A stretch of DNA of 64,000 bases from Hyalella azteca (lineage: Eukaryota > Arthropoda > Malacostraca > Amphipoda > Hyalellidae), in assembly GCF_000764305.2 (NCBI RefSeq), contig NW_025930523.1, positions 62,001-126,000 on the forward strand, given 5' to 3'. The translations under genes and the position numbers were made by a program. The notes under the pieces were generated by a model. The model saw only the letters and a program-made list of their open reading frames with translations. It had not been told where the DNA came from and did no database searches. This document shows, one piece after another, positions 48,073 to 61,025 of this stretch; position 1 is the first letter of the stretch; each line of letters opens with the position of its first letter.

Positions 48073-48248
48073 ATTTTTAGCGCATTTTCTCATTTATGAA
48101 AAAAAATGCACTATTGTGCTCGCCATGTCCGTCCGTCCGTCCGTCCGTCCGTCCGTCCGTCCGACCGTCTGTCCGTCCGTGACTTCACGTTTTCGTCGAG
48201 AAAATGCGCTCTCTGTCACTCACTGCAGTGAGTACTGAGTTATATTTT
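48073..48248 (+). mobile_element. Short interspersed repeat with GTCY tract, copy 1
   Basis: Starts ttttagcgcattttctcatt, carries a (gtcc)n tetranucleotide tract, then gacttcacgttttcgtcg, gagaaaatgcgct, a perfect 16-bp palindrome actcactgcagtgagt (48218-48233) and tactgagttatattttt. Inverted repeats agcgcattttctc (48079-48091) and gagaaaatgcgct (48198-48210) bracket the tract. Two more copies in this window share all parts, so this is a real dispersed family. Confidence 0.85.
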
Positions 48249-48249
48249 T

Positions 48250-50820
48250 GCACCTTACTTCGTCGAAATTCTCCTAACAACCAAGGTCCGTAAGTCGAAC
48301 CATAACCAACATGTTCATGCACGGCCGGGCAAAAGCCATTTCATAAATCACTTTAGGTTTGAGTGGTAATCTTGTTAGGAAAGTTCGCGCCAACGATGCC
48401 TACACATCGACGAAAAGTAAGGAAGTGTCTTTTGTGAAGCCAAATGAGGCAACTTATGTGGCGGGTAGAGGGCTTGCGAGAGCGCCTTGCTTAGGCGCTC
48501 GAGCATTCCCAACCGCCGACAGTTATGAGCAGTTAGCAGACGACGCGGGTACAGTCGGGACGACGCCATAGTGCCATCTCACTCGCCCATAAAGCATGGG
48601 AAAAATCAGCCAATTGATGCTCACCAACACTACTTCATTAAAAAGCAAACTCATGTTTGTTGTTTAATAAAATGCCACTCGAGATCGCTCTTAATGCTGG
48701 TGAAAAGCAATAAAGCGAAACGACAGGAAGTGGCTATTGCGACAGTGCCTCGGAGCATCGTCGACTTAATAAAAATATACAAAAGTACCATCAATAAACA
48801 ATTCTTCTCTGGCGAAGAAAATATATAAAATTGTGTGGTAACGTCAAAAGATTGAGTAGCACGTTTGAATTACTTAATTAATTTATTAGTAAAATTTTGA
48901 CATTTATTAGTAAAATTCGCAACAGTTTTTGCATAACATTTCAGGCTCAGGGCGTATGAGACACGTGGCGGAAAAACAGGCGTTATCTTAACGCACCAAG
49001 AATAATACAAACGCTTGAACTAATATTATCGTTACTAGTACTTCTTCCAAGCGTATCCACACGCCTGCAACGAAATATTTTTAATTTTTTACATACTAAA
49101 AAATTCCATTCAATGAAAGAATTGCTTGTAAATTACAGTGTATATGATATCAATTTAACGCACGAACAGATTATCAAAATTTCTTGAAATTTTACCAAGC
49201 TCGAGAAAAAATAGGCTCTTCTCTGCCACACAATAGATCTACCTCTTATTAAAAAAGTCCATTTAGGAAGTTCAAGAAAATTTAAGTGTCTCAGGTAATA
49301 AGATTGCGTTTATATCTCGTAAACAAAAATTAGTGATTGCTTTTAATGGCGCTTTGTACTATACTCGTTTGCTCAATAGAGAACGACGAAAATAACTTTT
49401 AAAAAATGAAGAACGGAATTTCAAGAAGAATATCATGGAAAATTCAAGATTGTATTTTTCAAAACCTGAATAATAAAAGTATAGGTGTTACACGAGCCCT
49501 TACTATAATCAATTTATATTCATGAAATTTTTTTGGCTTGATGGAAGCCTAGCGCTGGAAATATATAGAAGTTCGATGAAGCCTTTATGCAATTGGACCA
49601 ACCATGAAGTTTTTCCGCAAGCGGGGCATGCCCAATGCGACTCATATTTTATGCTACGTACATAAGCTTATAAATTTAAATTGAATGGCACTGAACTTAA
49701 TTTCAGCTTGAGCTCCATTTTCAGATAGCAGTGTCGCAATAGTAACTTATGAAGATCCACAGCTTTTATCTTCAAGCTTCCCACGTTTTACATGAACATT
49801 TTCAGTAAAAGAAAAAAAACAAGGCAATGACAGGACGTGAAACAATAGCACTATTTTGTGTGGTCAGTTTCCAAAGTTGGGTAAGAACAAACAAGGTAAT
49901 GGAGACAGCGGTGTACAGTAATAATGGCACCTCCCACAGTCGCCAGGGACCGTATTTTGCGGGCCTGTCAGATGGCTGACACGAGAATTAGCTTCTACAT
50001 GACGGCATCAAAGCGAGTCTACACAATGCCACCCGACCGGCATGTGGACAACTGCTTCTTCTACGGAGGAGATTATCGCCCCCACGCTGCGCACCACACA
50101 CTTGACCACCACAAAGACCATCACAATCGCAGGATAAATTCACTGCCAAACAAACACGCATTAAATTCTCCTGGACTTTAGGACTAATACGACGAAGGTA
50201 AGTCAGAAACTAAAATTTATAACAACTACGTTAATGCAGTTTAGAAAGAATAAAATTCTAGCATAAAATGACTCGTGAACATCATTAGCTAAATAATTAC
50301 GAATTACTGTTATTGATTTCGTAAGACGCATATTAAGGAGGTCAAAGCAGCTTTTTTGATGCACTAAACAGCGTTTGCATTGCACAAACGAGGACCAAGA
50401 AAACTGTCACTGCACGAAGCCCTGGCGATTCAAGCAGAGCACGACAACCGCGCCTTCATTTCCTAGTGCGCCTCCACAGGCTGTCCTCTCGGCACGAAAT
50501 AATTACGTGACACACGATTAATGACGCGCACGATTAATGTCGGACGAAACATCGCTTCCTCGCGCCCAAGCATTTAAAGTAACCATGGGGGTGCAGTAAC
50601 ACAGAGCTCTTTATGGCCGCCGTTCTTTGGGCACAGGCAAGAGGGAGAGTGATAGCTACTTAACTCACCCTCCTCTCCGCGACATTCGCACCTGAGATTT
50701 GCCTCTCCTAAATTTATGTGCTGAGGACATGGTCTAGTAAATGAAGAATTTAACTGTCAGAAAAACATGTGCGCGTCGAGAGAAGCACAGTATACAAGCG
50801 CTTCATGAGACTCATAGTTT
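48250..50820. other. No supported gene
   Basis: AT-rich DNA with short frames at 48359-48571, 48571-48828 and 49924-50181. No motif, repeat or RNA gene recognised. Confidence 0.45.
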
Positions 50821-50834
50821 AACGACCGCCTCTC

Positions 50835-51025
50835 CTCGATAGACCTGCACTATAACGTGCGCCTTGAGACTTGAAGTATAACATGCGCCTCGAGAGACGT
50901 ACAGTATAACGTGCTCCTCGAGAGACGTACAGTATAATGGGCACCTCAAGAGACGTTCAGTATAACGTGCGCCTCGAGAGACGTACAGTATAACGTACGT
51001 GCGACTCGATAGACGCACAAGAGAA
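50835..51025. repeat. 28-bp minisatellite
   Basis: About six to seven units built from gtataacgtgcgcctcgag and agacgtaca. Terminal units are diverged. The minus-strand frame here (VILYVSRGA repeats) is a by-product. Confidence 0.93.
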
Positions 51026-51029
51026 CGTC

Positions 51030-52860
51030 TCAAGTATGCCGACAATAAAAAAAATTAATAAAGCGCCAAATGAAGAACCTTGAATACAACCAATGGGGAC
51101 TGGAGACTCTCCCAGCCAAATACCCACACAATGAAAGTAAACTATTAATGTTCGATAATACTTGCTTGCAATGACTACGGAGATAGCTGGAGTATGACGG
51201 TGAGGTACATACCCCGTCCTAGCTTATCTCAGTTACTGCCAGCCGCGAAATGTTACACTTGCATTAACGAGGGCAAGATAGCGAGAAATTAGAGTTTCGC
51301 CTATGAAGAAGAGTCCATCAGATGACCAATGAGAGGCTAACATCCATAAGACGGAGGACGATAAGCGCTTCATTCATGCGAACGCTCGACTCGGAGTTGT
51401 AGTTGGCGACCCTCAATCAGGTTAATGATTCAATTTCTTAGAGGGAATATTGGCCGCAATCATCAGCCATGAGTGGCGATCCCTCCACTTCAGTGTCTGT
51501 GCGTGGGGTCTTCATTAATTTATTGAATGATAGTTCTAAAAATTATATTCGTCAGTTACTTATAACAATGAATATATATAAATTTCAAAATTTGATAAAA
51601 CAGATAAAAACAAAGTATAATAAAAAGCTGGTTCATAGTCGGTAAAGGTAAAACTGGTTCCTAAATTCTATGCAAATAACCGGATGGTCTTTAATTTTTC
51701 CATTGAAATAATCAAGTGGCTGTAATTTTCACTGAAATTCTGACAAAATTATTATCGTCTTTTGAACGATTTATTGCTTGAAAGTAAAGAGCGTGATTAT
51801 CACTCGGAAAGAAATAAGAAGCTCATCAGCAACGTTGAACTTTAAAAACCTGCACTAGCAGCAGGAAAGATAGAGAGCATTCATTGCATTTCCAAAATAA
51901 AACATATCATTTGGAAAAAACATTTTTATATTAAACATATAAACATTGCTTCCCTAAAATTAAACATCAACCATTTAATTTTATAAAATTATCACTTAAT
52001 TATGCAAACGATGATCAATCAGCAATTTTCTTTCACTTTACTTTCTGAATTAAACATAAAAGCACTGAACACCAAGCAGTCAAAAAGTTGTTTCTAAATT
52101 AACGATAATAATATTACTAATAAATACTCGCTTACCTAACCTTGTACAGACTTGAAACACTGAATAAAATGAATATGGTGGGAGCGTCTCACGGTCAAGT
52201 GATGGTGACGCTCATCAATGGGCCAGCCTTGCAGTAATGAGCTGCCAGTCTGTGATACTTGCAAGATAGCGTCGTCCGTACGACAGTGTCGCCCTCACAC
52301 AGCCAACCCTATTTATTTACGCACTTATGCAGGTCATTAAACTCTCAAACGCCCACGTGAATGATGGGCAAAACCCTCAGTGTTATAGTTCGACTTGATT
52401 AGAGATTGTGGTGGAGACCGCGTAGGTCAGACTACTGATTTCCGGTTAGTCTATGAATAAAACTTCAATATTTTAAACTTTGTTTGTTTCAAAGGTTTTA
52501 TGGCAGCTCCTAAAATATCACAATACAAACATTTCAAAAAGCTATAATGCGCTATTTATAAACCAAGGCTTAAATATTCAGTTCAGAATGAGAAACATAA
52601 TTAAAAGGGAGAAATACACAGAATAAAAAGTTTAGTTTTCCTCGAGCTCTTCATAGATCGGCGTTGAAATTGTAGGTTGACGCGTATCTTGGAGTTGCAA
52701 AAATGAGTTGCTGTTTAGACATTCACCAGACGTTATATCATCAAAAGAACAATATCACTCACAACATTATGACTTTACATCATCCGAGGAACAATGCGCA
52801 CCAAAAGAACGCACGGCGCCGCTACGCAGAAGCGCCCCGCCCAGCGCAGCAGCCAATGAG
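51030..52860. other. No recognisable feature
   Basis: AT-rich sequence. No supported gene, RNA or repeat seen. Confidence 0.45.
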
Positions 52861-52869
52861 TCATCAACA

Positions 52870-53165
52870 GACGGCAGCAATCATGAGCAGCGGCAGCAAT
52901 CATGAGCAGCGGCAGCAATCATGAGCAGTGGCAGCAATCATGAGCAGTGGCAGCAATCATGAGTAGCAGCGGCCGCAATCATGAGCAGCGGCAGCAATCA
53001 TGAATCAAGCAATGTAAGCAGCGGCAGCAATCATGAGCTGCGGCAGCAATCATGAATCAAGCAATGTAAGCAGCGGCAGCAATCATGAGCAGCGGCAGCA
53101 ATCATGAGCAGCGGCAGCAATCATGAGCAGCGGCAGCAATCATGAGCAGCGGCAGCAGCAGCACC
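52870..53165. repeat. 19-bp minisatellite (agcagcggcagcaatcatg)
   Basis: About fourteen units. Twice the array contains the same interruption, aatcatgaatcaagcaatgtaagc (from about 52996 and about 53047), showing that a block of units was duplicated. The 19-bp period cycles through all frames, so open frames here are short and meaningless. Confidence 0.95.
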
Positions 53166-53169
53166 AGCA

Positions 53170-54080
53170 ATTCTGTCCTTTCTATCCGTATATACGGCAG
53201 CAGAGGTGCAGCAGTCATGAGCAAAATAAGACAAAAAAGGTGGCAGCCAAAATATTGCTTTAGTCACTTCAGCTACAATATGGACAGAAGCAAATCTTTC
53301 ATACACAAGAAACAATACCAATCGCAATGAAATAAACCAGAAACATTAAACCAATATGAGATTAGCAATACCAACAACAATGAAGAAAGCAACATCAACG
53401 ACTCTGAAAACGCCAACAAGCATAATAAATACACATGGTAGAAATAACAGCGAGTTCAATGACGCAAACAGTAACATTTGATGGGGCCATAAGGGTCACC
53501 GGGTACGTTGCCATGGTAACGCATGTCTGCACGATGCATGACATCGCTGACGCGAGTCCATTAGAAGAGGTTGCCTTCTTTCCACTTTAACTTGTGCTTT
53601 ACCGTCTAGTCAGAATATGAAAACAATTCAACACGAAAACTGTCTATTAAACAACTCATTAGTTAACTAGAGATCAACACACACAACTCGAAAATGTACG
53701 ACAACGGTCTCACTATAATTATTTCATGTTATAAGGGCTTTAAATTGAGAGTATTTGTCGCATTTGTGAATACTGTTTATATGAGAGCTTGGGAATAGTA
53801 TTCTAGCATAATTCATAAGGACACAGATACAGTTAAAAAACATTCTCTCCTCTTGCGAAAGATTAGATAAAAATGGGAATAAAGTTGAGCGTTTAAGGAC
53901 ATTAAAATTAGCAATTGTATGCTTGACACACATAACAACTATTTCAAGATATTTTTAATACAAAAGGAATAAAGGATGGAATAATTACAAGCTTTTTAAT
54001 TCCAAGAGAGTAGAAAAAAGTAACCGAACAATTTCACTTTAAATTAGGGCAGGAGAAATCAACAAATGAGAATGAATATG
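53170..54080. other. No recognisable feature
   Basis: AT-rich sequence. No supported gene seen. Confidence 0.4.
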
Positions 54081-54089
54081 GAAGAGGCC

Positions 54090-54395
54090 CGGCAGCAGCA
54101 GCATTGACCATGTAAGCAGCGAGAGCCGGAGCATAGTCGGGTCAGTAGCAGTCGTATCAGCAGCAGTAATTCCCGCCACAACAACAGCGTCAGCAGAGCC
54201 GAATTCCTTTCAGCAGCTATAGTGACACAAGCTACTGTGGTGGCAGCAGCACCAGCACCACAAGTATAGTGGCAGCAGTCATGGCAGCAGACGCTATCGT
54301 GACATCAGCTACTGTGGTGGCAGCAGCAGCACCGCACGTATAGTGGCAGCAGTCATGGCAGCAGGAGCAGTCATGGCAAAAGCAGCAGCATTCAC
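54090..54395. repeat. CAG-rich repeat with 77-bp tandem unit
   Basis: A block starting gctactgtggtggcagcagc at 54231 repeats at 54308 (period 77), ending ggcagcagtcatggcagcag in both. Flanking sequence is CAG/CAGCAGT-rich. Confidence 0.88.
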
Positions 54396-54399
54396 GGTA

Positions 54400-56560
54400 A
54401 TGAATTTATCGGACAAGCAGCTGAGCGCAATTCAGGGTCCGCACTACTGCGTTGACGGGCATTTGTACGGAGGCAGCAACAGAAAAGTCAGAACAGTGCA
54501 GGAATCCTGCGAAAAGGAGCCTAAAAAGACAACTCAACAGATTATAGAGCTAAAATGATAGAGCTAAAATGAAATGGTTAATAGGTTTTCTTCTACACTT
54601 TTTTGTATACGAACGAAAATAGTTATGACGTTTAACATCGCATTGAAAAGTGCCCAGTAGACAAATGTCAATAATCTACACTCGATTTCGTTTCAGGAGT
54701 AGACATGCTCTGCCGACGATAACAAGATGCACGGGATGACACGATGACCAGCGCGAGGATGACGAGATTATCGGGACAAAGATCAGCGAATTATCAGCGC
54801 CAGACATCGCGCGCGTCGGGAGGGCGAGGGCTTCCGTGGCGTTGGCGCTAGAACATCGCCCGTGTGACAATAAATCTCTGACGCGGTGAGAGAAGAAATG
54901 CTTCCACTCCAACATTTGCATGCATTAGTTCGCAATGGTAGAATTTGAGAGCAAATTACGAGGGTGGAGGAAATCTCGTCCGAGGCTGAATTGGCTCTGG
55001 GGTATTCAAGTTTTAAGTTTCGTTAAACGGAACTTTAAAAAATCGGCAACAGAATGCATTGACAATGAGGGCCGTCATTTGTCAGATGTCATCTTTAAAT
55101 CTAAATGATACCAAAAATTCAGGTAATGTATTTTTCAATAAAATTTATATTGCAATGTTTTCTTAACTAGTTTTATATCCATATATCCTGATTTTATCGA
55201 GCTTTCAAATCAGGATATATGGATTCCTTGTATGTACATACTCCCTCTGAGCATGGGCCATAATCCTGCTCGTGGAGCTTGTTACACAAGACTTCCTTGC
55301 GAGCGGGGATGGATTTAAAGGCAACGCAAATAATGGAGCCATATAAGGGTGATGGTTTTTGCCACGGCACATACTAGCCGCCTAACAGCTAGCTCTCAAT
55401 CCAGTACTCTGTTTATTCATGAAGAGTGTGAGAACCAGTTTAACGTTCGTGGTTATAGTGTAATATAGAAAATCATTTCATAAGGAAATAATATTTTACG
55501 CAACCTAACGCTAATTTATTTCTGAACATTTTAAAGCTATGACGTTTCGCTAACTCATTCACCTCCACACACTCATCAGTGAGACACACCAAGACTCGAG
55601 TGGTCTTGAGTACAGCCGAAGAAATGTACGTGCAGAGAGAAGCATGAGAAGTCGGGTCTACCCTTGTTATTGCTGAGTTCGTAATGGTATTTGTACGGGA
55701 TACTTAACTTGGCAACCACGAGCTCTACAGGGGGAACACCAGCGTCTTTCAGCTGGCCAGGTATCATGGATACCAAGCGCAAGTGGCTAAGCAAAATCAA
55801 CAGTTGTCATCCTTTTATTTTGTAACAACATTTTTTTATCATATCTAGATTTCGCTGAAAAAACTTCTGTTGTATACTTGTAAAGATGTCAAGATGCCTT
55901 AAATTAGTCAAAGTAATGCTGATAGTCAAATTATATTTGTTCAGTTTACTATTCAATTTCTAAGTAAAGAGATGAATAGACATTCTCAAGCACGTGGCTG
56001 CAGTTCTCCCTCAGCGTAGCAATATTCTATCCTGAGAAGAAATAACCTTGTATTGCCTTCCCGTGATGAGTGCAGTCACAAAAACAAACTCATGAACTGC
56101 AAGGAAACCGCGACTGCGCATTGTTTATTGATTAGAACGGCTCACGCTCTTCTCCGAATTACAATCAAGCTAATTGAAGAGAAAGTAAAAACTTGGCGGC
56201 AGTTGAAAAACCAACAACTTTTTAGCAGTGCCGGAAATGTCGGGTGTAGCCGAGTATCAGTTTTTCGCCACACCTGCAATTGCGATCCTTTCAACGCCGG
56301 TGCAATTATGTATATTAAAATACACACAGTTGTTTTGATTAAATAGTGTAAAAATATAATCAAAACATGTGGATTGATTTGGGGTTCTACAAAATATGTA
56401 ACAAAAATTTACGTGTGGATTTGAAATTTGTGATGGTGTCATCACTGAACCGCGGCCATCTCTTTTCAAATCTGCATAGTTTGCCGAGATCGTTCAAAAC
56501 ACAACAAATTACACGATACAATTAGCACGAATTTAAATTGCACAAAAACGAACTGCGCGA
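54400..56560. other. No supported gene
   Basis: Short frames at 54676-54921, 55576-55800 and 56053-56346 lack motifs. A short inverted repeat tccatatatcctgattt / aaatcaggatatatgga lies at 55169-55224, with 17-base arms about 20 bases apart. Confidence 0.4.
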
Positions 56561-56574
56561 CAGCTAGCTGCACC

Positions 56575-56915
56575 GACACCCCATTTCACTACACAAATGA
56601 GCAAAAACCATTTGAACGACAACAATCTGTACGGCCACCTCATTTCACTACGCGGATGAACACGAACTGTTTACATGAAAACAAATTGCATGGTCACCAA
56701 TTGTACGAAATTAATTTGGACAACCAATCGCGAAACGGCTGATTGCACCGCTAGAACTTGCTCGAGCAAAACTGCAACCAATTGTACGACAGTCGGCAGC
56801 TACACGGCGTATTTAGTACGATGGTCCACGCCAGCTTGCACAGCAATACAAGCAACACGACAACACACAAGCAATACAACACACAAGCAATACAGCACAC
56901 AAGCAACACTCATGT
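56575..56915. repeat. Diverged tandem repeats (about 59 bp and 17 bp)
   Basis: catttcactac recurs at 56582 and 56641 with similar following sequence, an old duplication of about 59 bases. At 56858-56908 a unit of about 17 bases (acacacaagcaatacaa) repeats three times. The 113-codon plus-strand frame overlapping this is not supported as a gene. Confidence 0.6.
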
Positions 56916-57736
56916 GCCGCGACTGCAATGTCATTTTTTGGACTCCACGGATGGGAGACTCTAGCTGGTTTTGTGTGGATTGCTGTGACAGAACACAGGC
57001 AAATTTGCACGATTGATGACGGTGTGAACATGAGAGCCGACTCGTTGTGAGGTGCGCAATGCCATACATACTGAAAAACATGTGTTTTGCATGTCATTAT
57101 GCGAGTTTGGCGGGATGAAATGTTGAGTAAGTGCGTATCAAATGGGCTTAATTCAATGGGAAAGAAAGGAGAAAATTTCAGAATACGCTGAAAACGTCGC
57201 AGTGAACTGGCTTATCAAAACGAATACTACGATTTAATAATGGAGAAAGAGTCATTATTTTTTTAATTTTAGTTAACAAAATAGGTGAAAATAAATTTAC
57301 ATCATTTTTCACCTTTGCAAATGCGAGCATTTTAAACGAGGAATTATTTTCAGACCGATTCCAAGTAATTAGTTCATCAAAAAGTACCGAGTTCCCAATA
57401 TTCACTGAAGCCAAGTTTATAGTTGCTTTCAAGTTCACAGCGTTGAGTTAAGAATGTCTTCAAGCAGACGGAGGTTAGGAGCTCAGGGACAGACACGCAG
57501 ACAGTACGTCACTTGAACAGACACACGGATCGTCGAGACGCGCCCGGACAACACCGTTCTGTCTGTGCTTTCAATCAGTCCTTATTAGCCAGAACGAATT
57601 CACTTTTATTTATAGTCAGTATATTGTCGTTTATGGCTGCGTCGAGATTTACTTTATTTGTGATTTTATTATCGGACTTCGTAATATACATTATCATTAT
57701 ATAATTAATCAGTTGTCTCATTTACGGGTGGCCACT

Positions 57737-57890
57737 GCTTTTTAGCGCATTTTCTCATTTATGGAAAAAAGACGCTATTGTGCTCGTCATGTCCGTCTGT
57801 CTGTAGGTCTGTCTGTCCGTGACTTCACGTTTTCGTCGACAAGAAAATGCGCTCTCTGTCACTCACTGCAGTGAGTACTGAGTTATATTT
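57737..57890 (+). mobile_element. Short interspersed repeat with GTCY tract, copy 2
   Basis: Same layout as the copy at 48073: ctttttagcgcattttctc, a short gtct/gtcc tract, gtgacttcacgttttcgtcg, agaaaatgcgctctctgtc, the perfect palindrome actcactgcagtgagt (57861-57876) and tactgagttatatttt. The tract is shorter here. Confidence 0.85.
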
Positions 57891-57990
57891 TCTCCAGAAT
57901 GGCTTACATGTACTGTATCTTCATTCTCCAATATACTGATCTGTGTGTCCAATATACTGACTCCCACAAGATCATATATGCGAAGCAGGG

Positions 57991-58165
57991 ACTTTTTAGC
58001 GCATTTTCTCATTTATGGAAAAAATGCACTATTGTGCTCGCCATGTCCGTCTGTCTGTCTGTCCGTCCGTCTGTCCGTGACTTCAACCGTGACTTCAAGT
58101 TTTCGTCGACGAGAAAATGCGCTCTCTGTCACTCACTACCGTGAGTACTGAGTTATATTTTTTTA
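57991..58165 (+). mobile_element. Short interspersed repeat with GTCY tract, copy 3
   Basis: Third copy, only about 100 bases after the second. It has a duplicated gtgacttcaa-cc segment before ttttcgtcg, and the palindrome is broken (actcactaccgtgagt). Ends tactgagttatattttttt. Confidence 0.85.
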
Positions 58166-58185
58166 GACTCTTCCTTTGCTTTCAG

Positions 58186-58341
58186 GTGACTAGATTAACA
58201 ATAGTAGAGCCATATCAACTCATATTAGAAAATTTTTTCCTAATATTGAAAAATTTCTCTCATGCTGAAGAGGTTGGCGAAATCAATTATTTCCTATCTC
58301 AGTACCTGGCATTCAATGAACTTGACAAGGCATATCAATAG
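58186..58341 (+). CDS. Putative terminal coding exon, unknown product
   Basis: A good 3' splice site (cttcctttgctttcag) opens a 51-codon frame in phase 0 to a TAG. The sequence is coding-like (VTRLTIVEPYQLILENFF, then EEVGEINYFLSQYLAFNEL). An AATAAA lies about 184 bases after the stop (58525-58530). I do not recognise the family and see no upstream partner exon. It could equally be a fragment of a transposon or chance. Confidence 0.2.
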   Translation: MTRLTIVEPYQLILENFFLILKNFSHAEEVGEINYFLSQYLAFNELDKAYQ

Positions 58342-58344
58342 GCC

Positions 58345-60885
58345 ATTGACGGTAGAGGTTACTTTTTAAAGAAAAAATTTGCAAGGAATATATTTTTTAG
58401 CGATCAACAGTGTAGTCGAGCAGAAACACGAGTGCCACCGATGCTTCTGAGTCTTTGGTGACGTCGTCCGTCGTGTTCAGTTATGAATTTAAACATTAAG
58501 AAACAATTTTAACAGTATGTCACCAATAAATGGGGTTGGCGGACTATTTTTGCATTTTCAACCGGCTTAATATAATTAAATCCATTCGAAAGGAACGAAA
58601 TCGGTGAATATTGAAAACCGATAGTTAATATTAATATTATCTACCATTAGATAAATATTATCAAATAATTCCATAAAATCACCGATTTTTCATTCACTAT
58701 CGGGGAGAACTTGCTTGAGGTTTAAACGTATAACAAAATCTGCTTGGTATGGCCGTTGGCAAGGATCAAAAGGTAGTTTCAGGAATTACGTTAATAACGT
58801 TCCGTTTGCTACAACATTCATATTCAAGTTATAAGAAGCATGTTGTTGAACATTGGGCTAGTTGTATACATATAGCAATGTAAATTTTTAACGTACAAAA
58901 TTAATGCATGCAAAGATACCTGCTGAATGAAAAGCCATTGAATTAAAAAAGCTCCAATCAAGAATTCGTTTCAATTTTTTCAGCGGAAACCATCCCAGAA
59001 CAAGACAGTACATTAAAACAAGTAACATACAATGATTAGAAATCATAAATTTATTAAAATAATATGAAACAACTGAAAAATGTTTTTACCAGATAGTTGA
59101 CACAGAACACCTTAAGAACAGAAAAACTGTTTGGGTTTCAAGTTAATTCCGCACATTTAATTAAACAGGTGGCTTATGAGCAAGCATTGAGATATTAAAA
59201 CGAAACTACAACGAAGTTTCGCGTTGGAAAACTGTGATATTTCTCGAATCCGATTCCAGCGGTTAAAGCCTATATAGATGGCGCCTGTGATTTTCATTCA
59301 GCTAGCACAAACTTTTTGCGGAGATCATTTGCACTTGTAGCTTAAATTTGGCTGCCACTGACCAGACTCTAGCTTGCTTAATAGGATCTGCACAAGTTAG
59401 AATTTGATACATTGCAGGGCTTGGTATTAATTATTATTTTTATAGCTTCTCACCATCAGTAAGTTGCTCATCTCCTGTACTATAGCTCTTTGAACACACG
59501 GTTTTTATTTGCGATCAATACATGGTCAAAGTTCGACATCCCAGACAGTTGTTTCGGATTTATTCCATAAAACTTTGATTTATTTTGCTATATCTTGCCT
59601 TTCACAAATTACGGACTTTTTTCGCGCATTATTTATTAATTATTTGATTATTTTTAATCATCTTTTTAATTATCTTTTTTCAATCTTTTATTTATATTTA
59701 TATTTTTTACGGACTTTATTTTTAGCGCATTTATATAGGACACCTCAGAAATTTCCAACATGCAAGCAATGCTTCGTAAGCTCAGTTAATCGTACGGAGA
59801 GCTTTACCTCCATGAAGGCACCAATTAAGACAACGAATCAATGATTAACGGTTTCATGTAAATCATTGATGACTCATCGATAAGCTTCATATACACTTTG
59901 CTTCTAGATTTATTGGTGGTTTGCTGCTGAGTGTATTGGCACAATTGGCTACTCATCATCCGTACGTCGTCTTTAATTTTCGAGGCCCACCTTATATCCA
60001 CCGATGCAGGGTCGTACCTTCGTAGAATGACGTAAAATTGAAAGAGGAATGAGGGAAAACTACGAATTGTACTACAGCTGCACACTTGCTGATCAGGATG
60101 AATCATGAACACGGCGTATTATTTCAATATTGTGTTACCATGGGTGACGAGACAGTTATGGGTGCTACATAACTTGAAGGCATCATCTTTATTGCAATTT
60201 TCAAATAACGAAAGAAACAAAATATCATCACAATCATTATTATTTTTGTCGGGTTAATACAACTGGCGTTCATCCAAAAATGGCCAGAAATTTTTCATCA
60301 AAGGTTTAAATTTATGGTCATCAGACCCGTTCATTCTTATTCTCACATCGCGGTAGATTTAAAATATCAAATATAATATCTTTGCTAGCAGCATGACCTC
60401 TACCATAAAGATAACGACTATTCAGTAGATTCAGAATTATAACTCCAATCTATTTCATTAGAGATTTTGCCACGTCAAATGAATAAGCAAATAATTAGAT
60501 ACTAACAGTAGAAACAGATGTTTATTATGGCGTGACAGTGACCCGCTTACGAAACCTAAAGCGGCGAATAATGATCGATGCTAGCGACTGGATGACGTCT
60601 AATAATTGGAAACCTTTTCAAAAATTCGGAAATTATAAATGAACGGATGGTACTCTGATGAGTATCATCATCTATTACATAAATTAAAATCGTATCATAC
60701 AGTATTTGAGGTTTTAGGCTAGTTCAGTTCTTTTGGGCTAAAACAGTTATATTTTATTTCAGTATAGTTTGCTAAAAATTTAACGATTTGGAGACAATAC
60801 TTCAAACTAACGCGAACGGAAGCTATTTCTGTGTACTTCCGTTTTTTACGGTTCTGGAAAAATGCGTCGATGCTTACATCTGTTA
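58345..60885. other. No supported gene
   Basis: AT-rich sequence, T-rich at 59560-59720 with a false hydrophobic frame. tttttagcgcattta at about 59718 resembles the start of the GTCY repeat family but nothing follows. No RNA gene seen. Confidence 0.4.
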
Positions 60886-60888
60886 TAT

Positions 60889-61025
60889 ATATAGGGCTGA
60901 TCAGATGCTAATACAGTATATAGGGCTGATCAGACGCTAATACAGTATATAGGGCTGATCAGACGCTAATATAGAGGGCTGACTAGACACTTATATAATT
61001 ATATAGGTCTGATGAGACGCTCACG
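60889..61025. repeat. 29-bp minisatellite (atagggctgatcagacgcta)
   Basis: Units start at 60891, 60920 and 60949 (period 29), followed by two diverged shorter ones. Each carries the palindrome ctgatcag. Confidence 0.93.

Noticed and set aside
56675..57016. 113-codon plus-strand frame with many cysteines and threonines
   Set aside because: It lies over diverged tandem repeats and competing minus-strand frames are equally open. No domain pattern.
59509..59844. 111-codon plus-strand hydrophobic frame
   Set aside because: Hydrophobicity comes from a T-rich low-complexity stretch. No start context, splice sites or family.
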